Shown here piece after piece: positions 29,669-39,664 of a DNA stretch of 64,000 bases. The stretch spans positions 3,029,418-3,093,417 of the forward strand of contig NZ_CP009687.1 of assembly GCF_001042715.1 (NCBI RefSeq), read 5' to 3'. This DNA is from Clostridium aceticum (GTDB taxonomy: Bacteria > Bacillota > Clostridia > Peptostreptococcales > Natronincolaceae). The notes under the pieces were generated by a model, which saw only the letters and a program-made list of their open reading frames with translations, did not search any database and was not told the DNA's origin. How positions within the stretch are numbered: position 1 is the first letter of the stretch; each line of letters starts with the position of its first letter. Position numbers and translations under genes: made by a program.

Positions 29669-30609
29669 CGTGACTCCCCCTTTCCATATCGAATCCGAGG
29701 ATCAAGTAAACCATAACTCAAATCAACCAATAGATTCACCACAACAACGCATACACCTACCAGTAGAATATATCCTTGAATAATAGGATAATCCCTTTGA
29801 AAAATAGCAGTCACCACCATACTGCCTAGTCCTGGCCAGGAAAATAAGGTTTCAATAACAACGGTGCCCCCAAGTATACTCCCCAAACTCATACCAAAAA
29901 CCGTAACGATGGGTAAAAGTGCAGCCCTTAGCCCATGAATCAATAAAACACGCCACTCTGCTATACCCCTGCCTCGTGCTGCACGAATATATTCTTGAGA
30001 TAAACTTTCTAATAGTCCAGAACGAAGTAATCTAGCATATACTGATGCCATGGCAAATCCCAAAGCAAAAGAAGGCAAAACCATATGCTGTAAACCTCCT
30101 TTTCCCATTGTGGGAAACCATTGGAGTTTGTAAGCGAAGATATAAATCAGTATTAACCCCAGCCAAAAGGCAGGAATAGAAGCCCCCAACAGTGCCAACA
30201 AACGACTCAAGTGATCCGGCCATCTGCCAGCGTATTTGGCCGCCAGTATACCTAGTGGGGCTGAAATCATCACCATCACCAAGATTCCTCCAGCAGTCAA
30301 TTGAAGGGTATCCGGCAGACGATCCATCAATTCCTTTGCCACCGGCTTTCCTTTAATATGGGACTCTCCTAAGTCTAGCTGCAGCAGCTTAAACATCCAC
30401 TGTCCGTACTGAAGAAGCACAGGTTGATCAAACCCTAACTCCTCCCGTAGTGCCGCTTCCTCTGCTTGCGTCACTGCTACTTCATCCGCTTGCAAAATAA
30501 GCAGTACTGGGTCTCCTGGTGCTAATTTCATCAATGTGAAGGTGACTAAGGATAAGACAAACAACAGAACAACAAGCTGCATTAAGCGTGCCTTCACTAG
30601 CTTGAGCAT
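29665..30609 (-). CDS. Nik-type ABC permease (B subunit type)
   Basis: A 314-residue permease with KLAPGDPVLLIL, an AARGRGIAEWRV loop and FSWPGLGSMVV. It begins one base after the binding protein's stop, within the riboswitch-1 operon. Confidence 0.9.
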   Translation of the reverse strand: MLKLVKARLMQLVVLLFVLSLVTFTLMKLAPGDPVLLILQADEVAVTQAEEAALREELGFDQPVLLQYGQWMFKLLQLDLGESHIKGKPVAKELMDRLPDTLQLTAGGILVMVMISAPLGILAAKYAGRWPDHLSRLLALLGASIPAFWLGLILIYIFAYKLQWFPTMGKGGLQHMVLPSFALGFAMASVYARLLRSGLLESLSQEYIRAARGRGIAEWRVLLIHGLRAALLPIVTVFGMSLGSILGGTVVIETLFSWPGLGSMVVTAIFQRDYPIIQGYILLVGVCVVVVNLLVDLSYGLLDPRIRYGKGESR

Positions 30610-30610
30610 A

Positions 30611-32173
30611 TTATCTCACATCCATTTTATTGGTAATAATATAATATTCTTCTGCACCTGGCTTCCAGTCAATAATCCTTTCATTAACACCTACGATAAT
30701 ATTCGGATAAACTGCATAGGCATGAGGTACTTCTTCATTGATGACAGTTGCTGCCTCTTGAGTTAATTCAATTCGTTTCTCTATATCTGATGCAGCATTC
30801 AATCTTCCGATGACTTCTGTTAGCCTGTCACTGCTAATCTCTGCCACATTTAGGGAACCTCCAGGGATAAAAGCAGAGTTCAGGAAGAAACCTCCATCAC
30901 CTCTTGGGGCTGTTAAATTGCTATAAGTTACCATATCCCAGTCTTTATTTTCACGCAAATAAGTATCTACGCTTTCAACATTTTTTATATTGATGGTCAT
31001 GCCAATCTTTCCTGCATCAGATTGTAATAGCTGTGCCATAAGAGGTAGTTCTGGTCGTCCTTGATAGGTTAGAAGTTCTAAGGTTAAAGGATTTTCTTCT
31101 GTAAAACCAGCTTCCTCCAACAGCTTTCTTGCCTCCTCAAGATTCTGAGCTTGGACTGTCTCCTTATTTCCAAAAGGAAGTCTAGTATTAAAAGGTCCAT
31201 TAGCAGGTGTAGCATTCCCCATCATAATGTCCTTAGCAATACTTTCTCGATCTAATAATAGATCTATAGCTTTTCTCACCTTCACATCCTGAAGGGCGCT
31301 TTTTTGTTGGTTAAATAAGATAAAATGAACTCTAAGGCTGGCTATAGATTCTACCTTCAATTCACTATCTCTTTTTACCACCTCAACAGTTTCTGCGGGA
31401 ATTTGATACACAATATCTGCTTCTTTAGATTGCAGTGCTAATGCCCTTACATTCCCGTCTTCATTAAACTTAAAAGCAACCTCATTTAATTTTGCCTTAC
31501 CATCCCAATAATCATCATAACGTTCTAGGAGAATCTCAACATCCGGTGTAAAGGCCTTTACCATGAAAGGTCCTGTCCCTACTGGAGCTTTGTTAAAGGC
31601 TTCTCTTCCCATTGTGTTTTCTGCCTCTATGCTGACTACAGCGGCAGAAGGATTGATTAGCTCTGATGGCAGTGCTGGATGGGCCTCAGTAGTAACGATA
31701 GTAAGTTCTTGTCCATTAGCCTCCATAGATGCAATCTTTAGAGCACCCTCTAAACCTTTATTTACCTCCAGAGCTCTTTCAAGAGATGCTTGTACTGCCG
31801 CTGCATCCATTGTAGCTCCATCTTGGAAGGTTACCCCTTCACGGATAGTAAATATCCATGTCAACTCATCCTTTGTTTCCCACCCTGTAGCAAGCCATGG
31901 CTTTACTTCAAGGTTTTCATCAATGCGTACTAGTGTTTCTGTGATTCCTGCCCGTATAGCTGTATTGCCATTGTGAGGGTCCAAACTACTGCTCTTAAAG
32001 TTGAAAATTAAAGTAACTTTTTTATTAGCTTCTTCCAAATCTGCACCTTCTGTGTTTGTCGCTGGCTCTTCATTAGTACCTTTACTACAGCCTGATAAAA
32101 AGCTCACTGATAAGATTAAAATCAATAAAAATACTGCCATGATCCGTTTTTTCTGATGATAAAATGAATACAT
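30611..32173 (-). CDS. NikA-type binding lipoprotein, first gene after cobalamin riboswitch 1
   Basis: A 520-residue SBP family 5 lipoprotein with lipobox SGC near residue 29. Motifs include IRAGITETLVRIDENLEVKP, IREGVTFQDG and NGPFNTRLPFG. It is closer to the binding protein at 37261 than to the other two (shared ALQSKE/ALQSGE, ANGPFN/AKGPFN, LEEAGF/LDKAGF). ATG behind GGAGAGG. Its position directly after the riboswitch terminator means intracellular cobalamin should repress it, so a cobalt, corrinoid or related cargo is the natural inference. Confidence 0.85.
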   Translation of the reverse strand: MYSFYHQKKRIMAVFLLILILSVSFLSGCSKGTNEEPATNTEGADLEEANKKVTLIFNFKSSSLDPHNGNTAIRAGITETLVRIDENLEVKPWLATGWETKDELTWIFTIREGVTFQDGATMDAAAVQASLERALEVNKGLEGALKIASMEANGQELTIVTTEAHPALPSELINPSAAVVSIEAENTMGREAFNKAPVGTGPFMVKAFTPDVEILLERYDDYWDGKAKLNEVAFKFNEDGNVRALALQSKEADIVYQIPAETVEVVKRDSELKVESIASLRVHFILFNQQKSALQDVKVRKAIDLLLDRESIAKDIMMGNATPANGPFNTRLPFGNKETVQAQNLEEARKLLEEAGFTEENPLTLELLTYQGRPELPLMAQLLQSDAGKIGMTINIKNVESVDTYLRENKDWDMVTYSNLTAPRGDGGFFLNSAFIPGGSLNVAEISSDRLTEVIGRLNAASDIEKRIELTQEAATVINEEVPHAYAVYPNIIVGVNERIIDWKPGAEEYYIITNKMDVR

Positions 32174-32288
32174 AATAAATCCTCTCCTTGTCCTTAATAG
32201 ATTATATTGTTTCCTTCGCAGCCTTCAGCATTAAATAAGTATTTAAAAGCCACGAAGAATACATCTGATTTTAGCAATTTAATGACCT

Positions 32289-32331
32289 AAAAACATAAAA
32301 AAGTCTCTTGGTATTAAATACCAAGAGACTT
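32289..32331 (-). terminator. Terminator of cobalamin riboswitch 1
   Basis: Minus-strand stem AAGTCTCTTGGTATT / AATACCAAGAGACTT followed by T-rich sequence, 65 bases after the aptamer and before the binding protein gene. It is the expected expression platform. Confidence 0.9.
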
Positions 32332-32396
32332 CCCCATCTAAGTCACCGAATTTATTTACAGCAGAAATTGATCCCCTTTCTATCTGAACATCATTA

Positions 32397-32558
32397 ATTT
32401 AAGGCAGGTCTCCTGACTCACGGTTCATACGCCTCTTCGCCTTCCCAGGTTTCATACCCAGTGGCTTTTTGAAGACTTGTCCCCGATTACAGTGGTGGGT
32501 CCGTGCTGGATTTCAACCAGCTTTCCTATTCTCCCTTTTTCAAAAGGGCACCTTAAAT
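32397..32558 (-). promoter_or_regulatory. Cobalamin riboswitch 1
   Basis: On the minus strand it shows, in order, P1 ATTTAAGG, GGTTGAAATCCAGCACGG, the highly conserved CCACTGTAATCGGGGAC, AGCCACTGGG, GGGAAGGCGAAG, the B12-box GAGTCAGGAGACCTGCC and closing P1 CCTTAAAT. These are hallmarks of AdoCbl/MeCbl aptamers. A terminator follows. Cobalamin binding should stop transcription of the operon below 32.2 kb. Confidence 0.97.
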
Positions 32559-32586
32559 CTAGTTTTATTAAATTTTTATTATGTTC

Positions 32587-32616
32587 ATAGTAGCACTTTA
32601 TGTATAATTTTGTCAA
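32587..32616 (-). promoter_or_regulatory. Promoter for riboswitch-1 operon
   Basis: Minus-strand TTGACA, 18 bases, TACTAT, 30 bases before the aptamer. The same layout precedes riboswitch 2. Confidence 0.65.
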
Positions 32617-32650
32617 TAATAACTTGTATATTTTTTAACATATTTTCCTG

Positions 32651-33604
32651 CTATTCTGGTTTCCCATAGCAGAAAATATTGCTGTCTTTGTCTACCCACA
32701 AGGCAGAGGCTCGGTATAAAACAACCCCATCATATTCTGCATAATAGATAGCCAGGAGATTGCTAAAATAGTCTCTGATTTCTCCTAGTTTTTGTCCTTC
32801 TTTCACTTCATCTCCTGCATCGACACTGGGGTACCAGCATCCTGCAACATCAGAATTCAAATAAATCAAATCCACTAAATCCTTTGCTTTATGCTGTGTC
32901 TGTAGCATAGGACCCTTCATTAGTCCAAGATGTATCAAAATATTATGGACATCTTTTTTGTATAAGTCTACTATTTCTCGATCCCATATGCCCATACAAC
33001 CACGTTCCATCAATATACTAGGTGTTCCCTGCAGTCCACAATAATTGTAAGCACCTGTAGTAGCCCCAGAGCGAACCATATATTTACAATCCATCACACT
33101 CGCCGCGTTTCTAGCGATTTCAACCGCTTCCTCTGTAGAATTTCCTACATAATATACATAAGGTGTTAACTGCTCATGAGCTTCTCCACCATGCATATCA
33201 ATATAAAAATCCGCTTGATTTTGGAATTCATTCACCTGCATATAAGCAATTTTATCGGCTAATGTACCATTTTTGTTTCCTGGAAATACTCGATTTAAAT
33301 TTTTTCCGTCTTCTGGAACAATGCTAGGTCTTCTGGCTTCAAAGCCATTTTTATTTAAAGGGTGGCAGATAATTAAACGACCTTTTATATCCTCTGGTTG
33401 GATTTCCTTAGCTAATTCTATCGCTGTTTGAATTCCCGCATATTCACAACTATGCACACCACCAGTGATCAGCACAGTTTTTCCTTCTTCGCAACCATTG
33501 ACCAATGTTACAGGAATGACTGTATCCGTATCCATGACGGTAACAAAACCTTGTGTTTTTGTTCCTTTTTCAGCACTTAAACTTCCTACTTTTAGTAATG
33601 ACAT
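32651..33604 (-). CDS. AstE/aspartoacylase-like zinc deacylase
   Basis: A 317-residue M14/AstE-family metallohydrolase. Zinc ligands fit GGVHSCEYAG (His and Glu) and DMHGGEAHE (His); the substrate-binding arginine fits DGKNLNRVFPG. A C-terminal barrel segment (WYPSVDAGDEVKEGQKLGEI) is typical of the family. ATG at 33604 behind AAGGAG is preferred over an upstream frame that overlaps the MATE gene. Relatives remove acyl groups from amino acids or open amide bonds. Next to a MATE transporter and B12-controlled importers it could trim an imported or exported ligand; that is inference. Confidence 0.8.
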   Translation of the reverse strand: MSLLKVGSLSAEKGTKTQGFVTVMDTDTVIPVTLVNGCEEGKTVLITGGVHSCEYAGIQTAIELAKEIQPEDIKGRLIICHPLNKNGFEARRPSIVPEDGKNLNRVFPGNKNGTLADKIAYMQVNEFQNQADFYIDMHGGEAHEQLTPYVYYVGNSTEEAVEIARNAASVMDCKYMVRSGATTGAYNYCGLQGTPSILMERGCMGIWDREIVDLYKKDVHNILIHLGLMKGPMLQTQHKAKDLVDLIYLNSDVAGCWYPSVDAGDEVKEGQKLGEIRDYFSNLLAIYYAEYDGVVLYRASALWVDKDSNIFCYGKPE

Positions 33605-33687
33605 ATCCTTCAGCTCCTTTATGTATTTTAGTAAATATGTATCATAAATACAAAGGCATCTAATTATCCTAAGCATAGCAATGGAGC

Positions 33688-35094
33688 TTATAACTCTACA
33701 GCCATCCACTTTTTACTATAAAATCGCTTTGAAGCAAAAAACATTCGCAGGGCTTGATCTAACATTAATGCCATCCATGCTCCATATAGACCAAATCCTA
33801 AAGGAAAACATAGCATCCATGTTAAAACAGGTCGAAACACCGCTATAATCGCTAATGAGTATAGGGCTATATAGCGAGTATCTCCAGCTCCCCTTAATAC
33901 GCCTGAATAGATTAACGCCTGAGTCTGAGTAAAGCAACAAATTGCTACAATGATGAGAATATCAGCACCCAATGCAATTACCTCTAAATCCCTGGAATAC
34001 AGCATCATCAGCCATCTTCTTCCCACAAAAAAGATGATAAATGCAATAAATGCCGCCATCAGCCCTAATCTTTGTCCTATTTTTCCATAGATGACCGCTA
34101 GATCTTTTCGTTTCTCTCCAAGCTTTTGTCCTGCTAAAGCTGAACTGGCTTTGCTCATGCCTTGGCCAAAGCAGTAAAAAATATCACATAAATTCATACA
34201 AATATGGTGGGTAGCAAAGGCAACCGTCCCCAGCTGTGCCACCATTCGTGAATATAAAAACATCCCCACTCGTTCAAAACTATTCTCTGCAAACACGTTG
34301 CTTCCCACTTTAATCAAAGACTGTATTGTCTTTTTTTCAAAAATCCAGCTTTCTTTTCCCAGAATAAATAATTCCCTTTCTCTATAGCATACAGATAATA
34401 TTGTTATAAAAAAGGTTGTAATGCTGCCAACCAGCGTTGCAATACCAGCCCCAACGATTCCTAGTCGAGGAAAAAATCCAATGCCATAAATTAAGAAAAA
34501 GTTTAAAATCATGTTTACTAGGTTTCCTGCTATGTTGGACCATAAAACAATTTTTGTATTACCTACACCGATATGAGCAGAATTTACGACTACTGCAATA
34601 GAGGTAAAAAATCCAGCTATAATAACAGTTTTTCCATAAGCTACAGCCATACCCATATACCCTGCCTGTGCTCCTGAAAAGTAAAGAATGTCCTCGATAT
34701 ATTTTAAAGAAAAAAACAAAGACACAGTTGAAAGTATGCAAATCAGCAATAGTGATTGCTTCAAGCATTTATTCAAATCAACGGTACTCCCTTCTCCTTT
34801 TCTTCGAGCTACTAAAGCAGTTACAGAGACCCCAAGAGAGCGACTTATTGACAAAAAAATTAGCCGAGGCTGAGTCATAATACCGGTAGCAGCAATGGCA
34901 TCCGCCCCCAGAGAGCCTACCATCATTAAATCTATTGAAGAAATCAAATAAATCAACATACCTTCTAAAGCAGCAGGCCAAGCAAGGGATGTATATAGTC
35001 GATAAGCAAATTTGTTAGATGGCAATGTCCCTTGTATACCTTCATTTCTTGCCAAATAGTTAATCTTTAAAAAAGGTTTCACTTTACTCACCAT
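33688..35094 (-). CDS. MATE family efflux transporter
   Basis: A 468-residue protein with about 12 membrane segments and the two MatE halves; SLAWPAALEGMLIYL and GSLGADAIAATGI are typical of the first. MATE proteins expel cationic compounds by Na+ or H+ antiport. It has its own promoter and a palindromic leader (35304-35390) and is followed by the AstE-like gene, so the two are probably co-expressed. Export of a product of this locus is possible. Confidence 0.88.
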   Translation of the reverse strand: MVSKVKPFLKINYLARNEGIQGTLPSNKFAYRLYTSLAWPAALEGMLIYLISSIDLMMVGSLGADAIAATGIMTQPRLIFLSISRSLGVSVTALVARRKGEGSTVDLNKCLKQSLLLICILSTVSLFFSLKYIEDILYFSGAQAGYMGMAVAYGKTVIIAGFFTSIAVVVNSAHIGVGNTKIVLWSNIAGNLVNMILNFFLIYGIGFFPRLGIVGAGIATLVGSITTFFITILSVCYRERELFILGKESWIFEKKTIQSLIKVGSNVFAENSFERVGMFLYSRMVAQLGTVAFATHHICMNLCDIFYCFGQGMSKASSALAGQKLGEKRKDLAVIYGKIGQRLGLMAAFIAFIIFFVGRRWLMMLYSRDLEVIALGADILIIVAICCFTQTQALIYSGVLRGAGDTRYIALYSLAIIAVFRPVLTWMLCFPLGFGLYGAWMALMLDQALRMFFASKRFYSKKWMAVEL

Positions 35095-35303
35095 AGATTT
35101 ATACCATCACCAATCTGCACAAAATCCTCCAATACTTTTCCCCCCAAGACGTTTTTTGCAAAGCTGTTAAACCATGCTAGCTATCACCATAAATCAGCGA
35201 TAGTATTCATGGCATATGAGAAAACATCATTCTTAAGGTGCTACTTACACTTAACTTTGAAATTTCCTCACAGGTATCCCGTTAAAAAGCTAAGATACTA
35301 TTT

Positions 35304-35343
35304 CATTATCAATATATCTACTTAAGCAGATATATTGATAATG
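35304..35343. promoter_or_regulatory. 16-bp-arm palindrome after the MATE promoter
   Basis: CATTATCAATATATCT and its exact complement flank an 8-base centre. It begins about 12 bases past the expected transcription start of the promoter at 35362-35390. There is no T-run, so an operator or stabilising 5' hairpin is likelier than a terminator. The remaining 35095-35300 shows nothing recognisable. Confidence 0.6.
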
Positions 35344-35361
35344 AATTTCATTTACTTTATA

Positions 35362-35390
35362 AGTATACACCATTTATACAAATATGTAAA
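35362..35390 (-). promoter_or_regulatory. Promoter for MATE and deacylase genes
   Basis: Minus-strand TTTACA, 17 bases, TATACT. This would separate the MATE/deacylase unit from the riboswitch-2 importer operon, though read-through is possible. Confidence 0.65.
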
Positions 35391-35443
35391 TCATTCCATC
35401 TATCTACACAACATTTTTCATATATATAAAGATGATCCCTTCT

Positions 35444-36418
35444 CTATACCACTGAAGGGATCCTTCTAATTTCTTCATACTTTCTACAGGCAACGCTAAC
35501 ATATTGATCCACCTTTACCAAATGGGGTTTTTCTTCTAAACATCTTCTTGATCTATTTAGGCACCCTTCCGCAAACACACATCCCTCTGTACCGTTAAGT
35601 GCCTTACCGATCTTTCTATTCACTTCAATTCTTTTATCAAAGTTTTTAATGGAAAATACTGAATCTAAGAGCATACGGGTATATGGATGCCTTGCCTCTC
35701 TAACAAGATTTTGCCCTTCCAACACCTCAACAATCTCTCCTAAATACATAACATAGATCTTATCACATATGCTTTCTGCTAGGGCTAAATCATGTGTAAT
35801 AAATATAGATGAAAAACTTGTCTTTTTCTTTAAAGCTATGAGAAGCGCTATAATTTGTTTTTGTATGGATACATCAAGGGCAGATGTACACTCATCACAT
35901 AGAATTATATCTGGTTCAAGGCCAATAGCCCTGGCTATAACTACTCTTTGAAGTTCTCCACCACTTAATTCATTTGGATATTTTTTCATGTAATCTTTAC
36001 TAAGGCCAACCTTCTCTAACAACCCCTCAGCATATTGATGTGCCTTGTTTTTGCTCATTATTTTAAAATTAACAAAAGGCTCAATTAAATAACCCCCTAT
36101 TTTCATTCTTGGACTAAATGTGCCTAGAGGATCTTGAAATATCATCTGTACATTTTTATAGTACATTTTAGTAGATTTTTTAGGAAGAGCTGTTATATCT
36201 TCTCCTCTGTAAATGATCTTACCTTCTGAGGGAGCCGTTAGCTGAGCGATTATTCTAGCAAGTGTACTCTTGCCACAACCACTTTCTCCAACGATACCTA
36301 TGCATTCTCCTTTTCCTAAGGCAATATTTACATTATTCACAGCCTTAATGATTTTATCATTGTTATCGCTAAAAGCTTTATGAATATTCTCTAACTGAAG
36401 TATTATCTCTCTCTTCAT
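35444..36418 (-). CDS. Dpp/Nik-type ABC ATPase (F subunit type)
   Basis: A 324-residue ATPase with Walker A GESGCGKST, signature LSGGELQR and Walker B IILCDECTSALD, where the usual proline after DE is cysteine but the catalytic Glu stays. C-terminal C...C...C extension. ATG at 36418 follows directly on the preceding stop. Last gene of the riboswitch-2 importer set. Confidence 0.88.
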   Translation of the reverse strand: MKREIILQLENIHKAFSDNNDKIIKAVNNVNIALGKGECIGIVGESGCGKSTLARIIAQLTAPSEGKIIYRGEDITALPKKSTKMYYKNVQMIFQDPLGTFSPRMKIGGYLIEPFVNFKIMSKNKAHQYAEGLLEKVGLSKDYMKKYPNELSGGELQRVVIARAIGLEPDIILCDECTSALDVSIQKQIIALLIALKKKTSFSSIFITHDLALAESICDKIYVMYLGEIVEVLEGQNLVREARHPYTRMLLDSVFSIKNFDKRIEVNRKIGKALNGTEGCVFAEGCLNRSRRCLEEKPHLVKVDQYVSVACRKYEEIRRIPSVV

Positions 36419-36420
36419 CA

Positions 36421-37206
36421 CTAAGATCCTTTCAATTCAGGTATAGTTTGTAACAATGTCCTGGTATATTGGGCTTTAGGTTCTAAAATAATCTGCGACT
36501 TATTGTCACACTCTACTACTTTTCCATCATACATAACTACAATTCTATCTGCTATGTATGCAGCAAAACCTATGTTATGTGTAATCATTACAATGCTAGT
36601 TTCGAATTTATCCCTAAGATCCAAAAGTTCATTAGCTATCTGGGCCTGTGTTATTACATCAAGGGCACTGGTTGGCTCATCAGCTAAAATAAGCTTTGGC
36701 TCCATCGCCATGGCCATAGCAATAGCAACTCTTTGCTTCATACCACCACTTAATTGATAGGGATAAGAATTCATCATCCTATCCCCATCATCAAGACCCA
36801 TTTTTTCTAAGGTATCTTTAGCTTTTTTTATTGCCTGCGCCTTAGAAATATCCCTATGGCTTCTAATACTTTCTATAAATTGCTTTCCTATTTTCATAAT
36901 CGGGTTTAGATAAGAACCAGGATTTTGAAAAATCATGGCTATTTCGTTACCACGAAGTTTCCTCCATTGCTCTTTATTGTATTTTTCTATATTTTCGCCA
37001 CAAAATATCACTTCCCCAGAAACGATCTTAGCATTGGAGGAAAGTAGATTGATGATGGCTCTTACTAGTGTTGTTTTTCCACTTCCACTTTCCCCTACAA
37101 TACCAATAATCTCTTGATCATTTACATCTATATTTATGTTCTTTATGGCATAGTCTCCACCGTCATATTGGACAGTAAGATCTTTAACTTCCAATAATTT
37201 ATTCAT
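36421..37206 (-). CDS. Dpp/Nik-type ABC ATPase (D subunit type)
   Basis: A 261-residue ATPase with Walker A GESGSGKTT, LSGGMKQR and LILADEPTSALD; short form without the cysteine tail. ATG about 10 bases after TGGAG. Confidence 0.88.
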   Translation of the reverse strand: MNKLLEVKDLTVQYDGGDYAIKNINIDVNDQEIIGIVGESGSGKTTLVRAIINLLSSNAKIVSGEVIFCGENIEKYNKEQWRKLRGNEIAMIFQNPGSYLNPIMKIGKQFIESIRSHRDISKAQAIKKAKDTLEKMGLDDGDRMMNSYPYQLSGGMKQRVAIAMAMAMEPKLILADEPTSALDVITQAQIANELLDLRDKFETSIVMITHNIGFAAYIADRIVVMYDGKVVECDNKSQIILEPKAQYTRTLLQTIPELKGS

Positions 37207-37260
37207 TGATCTTTGAGCTCCATTCCATCATAGACTTCTAAAACCTTTTCTACAACATCA

Positions 37261-38820
37261 TTACTTGATTTTAACTCTATCATCGATATAATATATTTCT
37301 GATATAAACCTGTGTACACCTTCTACATTTTTTCTAGTTACTACTGTACCCTCTTGATAGTATAAGAATAAAGAAGCCACATCCTCCATAAGAACTTCTG
37401 ATCCTTTTATTCCTAATCTATCTCTTTCCTCTTTATCAAAGGCATCACCTAACGCATCACAAATCCTATCAAGCTCTGGATTACTGTAATTTCCATCATT
37501 TCCTGCACTGCCTGTTTTATAGCTGGCTTCGAGGAAATATTGAGGATCTGCCGTTGGTGCAGAAGTCCATCTTTCCCATAGTAAATCAAAATCTCCTGCC
37601 GCTGCCATATTGGCATAGTTTTCTACCTGAATAACTTCAAGGCCTATTCCTATCTCTTTGTATTGGGCCTGCATAGCTATGCCTATATTGTTGGCATCAT
37701 TTCCATGGTTGGTTCTGGAAACAAATCTCAGTACAATATTTTCACCATCTATTTCTCTAATACCGTCTCCATTGGTATCAATAAATCCTGCTTTATCCAA
37801 CAGCCTATTTGCCTTATCGGGATCATAAGGATAAAGATCATCCTCTGTATAACCAAAGGAAAGCATGTCATTAAAGGGTCCTTTAGCAGCCACACCATTA
37901 ACTATTTGTGTAGCGTAGGTCTCTTTATCTATACCATGGGCAAGAGCTTGTCTAAATTCTAAACTTTGCATATAGGGTTTATCCATATTTATTCTTAATA
38001 AAAATACTCTTAGATTAGGTCCCTGCTGCACGATAAACTCATCATTATCCTGAAATAAACTTAAGTCCCTGCTCTGTATTTGCGTAGCCAAATCAATCTC
38101 ACCTGATTGTAATGCCATAGTACGAGTAGCACCATCAGATATATACTTTACATTAACTCTATCTACTCCAACATCTCCACTCCAGTGTTCTTCATGTTTC
38201 TCAAGAGTTAAACCAAGATCTGAATGAAACTCAACTACTTTAAAAGCGCCGGTAGCAATAGGCTTATATTTAAAATTTTCATCATCAGCTACGGATGCAT
38301 CAATGATGACATATACAGGATCTGCTAGATTATTAAGCAACATAGGAAAAGGAGCTTCTGTTTTTATGGTTAGCTTTTGACCTTCTGCTGTAATAGATTC
38401 CACAGAGAATTTCACATCATCTCTATCGGATATCTTAAGGGCCCTTTCTAAAGAAGCTTTAACAGCCTCAGCATCTACAGGGTTACCATTATGAAACTTC
38501 ACCCCTTCCCTTATATCAAAAACCATGGTTCTATCATCAATCCATTGGTAAGACTCTGCAATCACAGGCTTCAAATTCATATTCTCATCAAATTGCACAA
38601 GATTTTCTCCTATACCACAACGGGTCAATGTCCAACCATGCCATCCTTCTGTAGGCTCTATATTACTATCTAGCCAAAACAAAGCCATATTTAAGGTTTT
38701 AATTTCTTCAGTTTCCTCTCCATTACCACTCCCCACTTTAAGAGATTCATCCTGTTTACTGCAAGCAATTAACATAAAACATAGAAATAGCATAAATACC
38801 TTCGTTAGAATTTTTTTCAT
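37261..38820 (-). CDS. NikA-type binding lipoprotein of riboswitch-2 operon
   Basis: A 519-residue SBP family 5 lipoprotein with lipobox IAC near residue 19. ATG at 38820 behind GAGGAG is preferred over the frame from 38865. Motifs: IREGVKFHNGNPVDAEAVKASLERALK, IATGAFKVVEF and GPFNDMLSFG. Similar to the riboswitch-1 binding protein. The order permease-permease-binding protein-ATPase-ATPase differs from the riboswitch-1 set, so the two are not a simple recent duplication. Confidence 0.85.
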   Translation of the reverse strand: MKKILTKVFMLFLCFMLIACSKQDESLKVGSGNGEETEEIKTLNMALFWLDSNIEPTEGWHGWTLTRCGIGENLVQFDENMNLKPVIAESYQWIDDRTMVFDIREGVKFHNGNPVDAEAVKASLERALKISDRDDVKFSVESITAEGQKLTIKTEAPFPMLLNNLADPVYVIIDASVADDENFKYKPIATGAFKVVEFHSDLGLTLEKHEEHWSGDVGVDRVNVKYISDGATRTMALQSGEIDLATQIQSRDLSLFQDNDEFIVQQGPNLRVFLLRINMDKPYMQSLEFRQALAHGIDKETYATQIVNGVAAKGPFNDMLSFGYTEDDLYPYDPDKANRLLDKAGFIDTNGDGIREIDGENIVLRFVSRTNHGNDANNIGIAMQAQYKEIGIGLEVIQVENYANMAAAGDFDLLWERWTSAPTADPQYFLEASYKTGSAGNDGNYSNPELDRICDALGDAFDKEERDRLGIKGSEVLMEDVASLFLYYQEGTVVTRKNVEGVHRFISEIYYIDDRVKIK

Positions 38821-38845
38821 TTCTACACTCCTCGTATGATTTAGT

Positions 38846-39664
38846 TTATAGATGTTTGGGGTCAAGTAAATCTCTTACACTATCTCCCAATATATTAAAT
38901 ACCGCTACTACAATAAATATCGCTGCTCCAGGATAGATCAGTAACCAAGGAGCCGTTTGCAGATAGAACCTACCTTCATTTAGCATATTTCCCCACTCAG
39001 GTATGGGAGGTTGTACTCCTAAGCCTAAAAAGGATAGACCTGCAATAGCCAGCATCATCCCCCCAACATCTAAGGCCAGTTGTACTACCAAAGGCGATAT
39101 GATATTTGGAAAAATATAATGAGTGATAAGTTTTACCTTTCCTGCCCCAGCCATTGTTGCTGCATGTATGTATTCTTTGTTTTTAACCGTCATAACCAAA
39201 ACCCTTGTCAACCTAGCATACTTTGTCCACCAAATGACAGATAGCGCTAATATGGTATTTCTCATGCCAGGACCTAAAATTCCTACGATAGCAATGGCAA
39301 AGACGATATCAGGAAAAGAAAGTACTGTATCTGCTATTCTCATAATGATGGTATCTATAGTACCTCCTGCCATACCAGCAACAGTACCCAGCATCAATCC
39401 TAGAATGAAAATAATACTTAAAAGTAAAAAGGTGATTCCAAGAGAAACCCTAGCACCGTAAAGCACTCTAGAATATATACATCTACCCACTTGATCGGTA
39501 CCAAAGAGGTATTCACTGCTGGGCTTCTGTAAAATTTGAGAAAAATTAGTGTCTAAAGGATCATTAGGTGCAAGTATGGGAGCTATCATAGCTAATATAA
39601 CCATGGAAATAGCTAGCAATAGCATTACCACAAAAATAATTTCTTTGTTTTTTCTATTTTTCAC
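38846..39664 (-). CDS. Nik-type ABC permease (C subunit type)
   Basis: A 272-residue permease with YLFGTDQVGRCIYSR, an AATMAGAGKVK loop and LSFLGLGVQPPIPEWGNML. It overlaps the upstream permease by 11 bases. Confidence 0.9.
   Translation of the reverse strand: MKNRKNKEIIFVVMLLLAISMVILAMIAPILAPNDPLDTNFSQILQKPSSEYLFGTDQVGRCIYSRVLYGARVSLGITFLLLSIIFILGLMLGTVAGMAGGTIDTIIMRIADTVLSFPDIVFAIAIVGILGPGMRNTILALSVIWWTKYARLTRVLVMTVKNKEYIHAATMAGAGKVKLITHYIFPNIISPLVVQLALDVGGMMLAIAGLSFLGLGVQPPIPEWGNMLNEGRFYLQTAPWLLIYPGAAIFIVVAVFNILGDSVRDLLDPKHL

Noticed and set aside
31563-31976. 137-residue plus-strand ORF opposite a binding protein gene
   Set aside because: It is an antisense shadow of a well-defined lipoprotein gene with no ribosome site or known domain. 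The same applies to other ORFs opposite genes in the window, such as 1219-1524 and 39123-39461.
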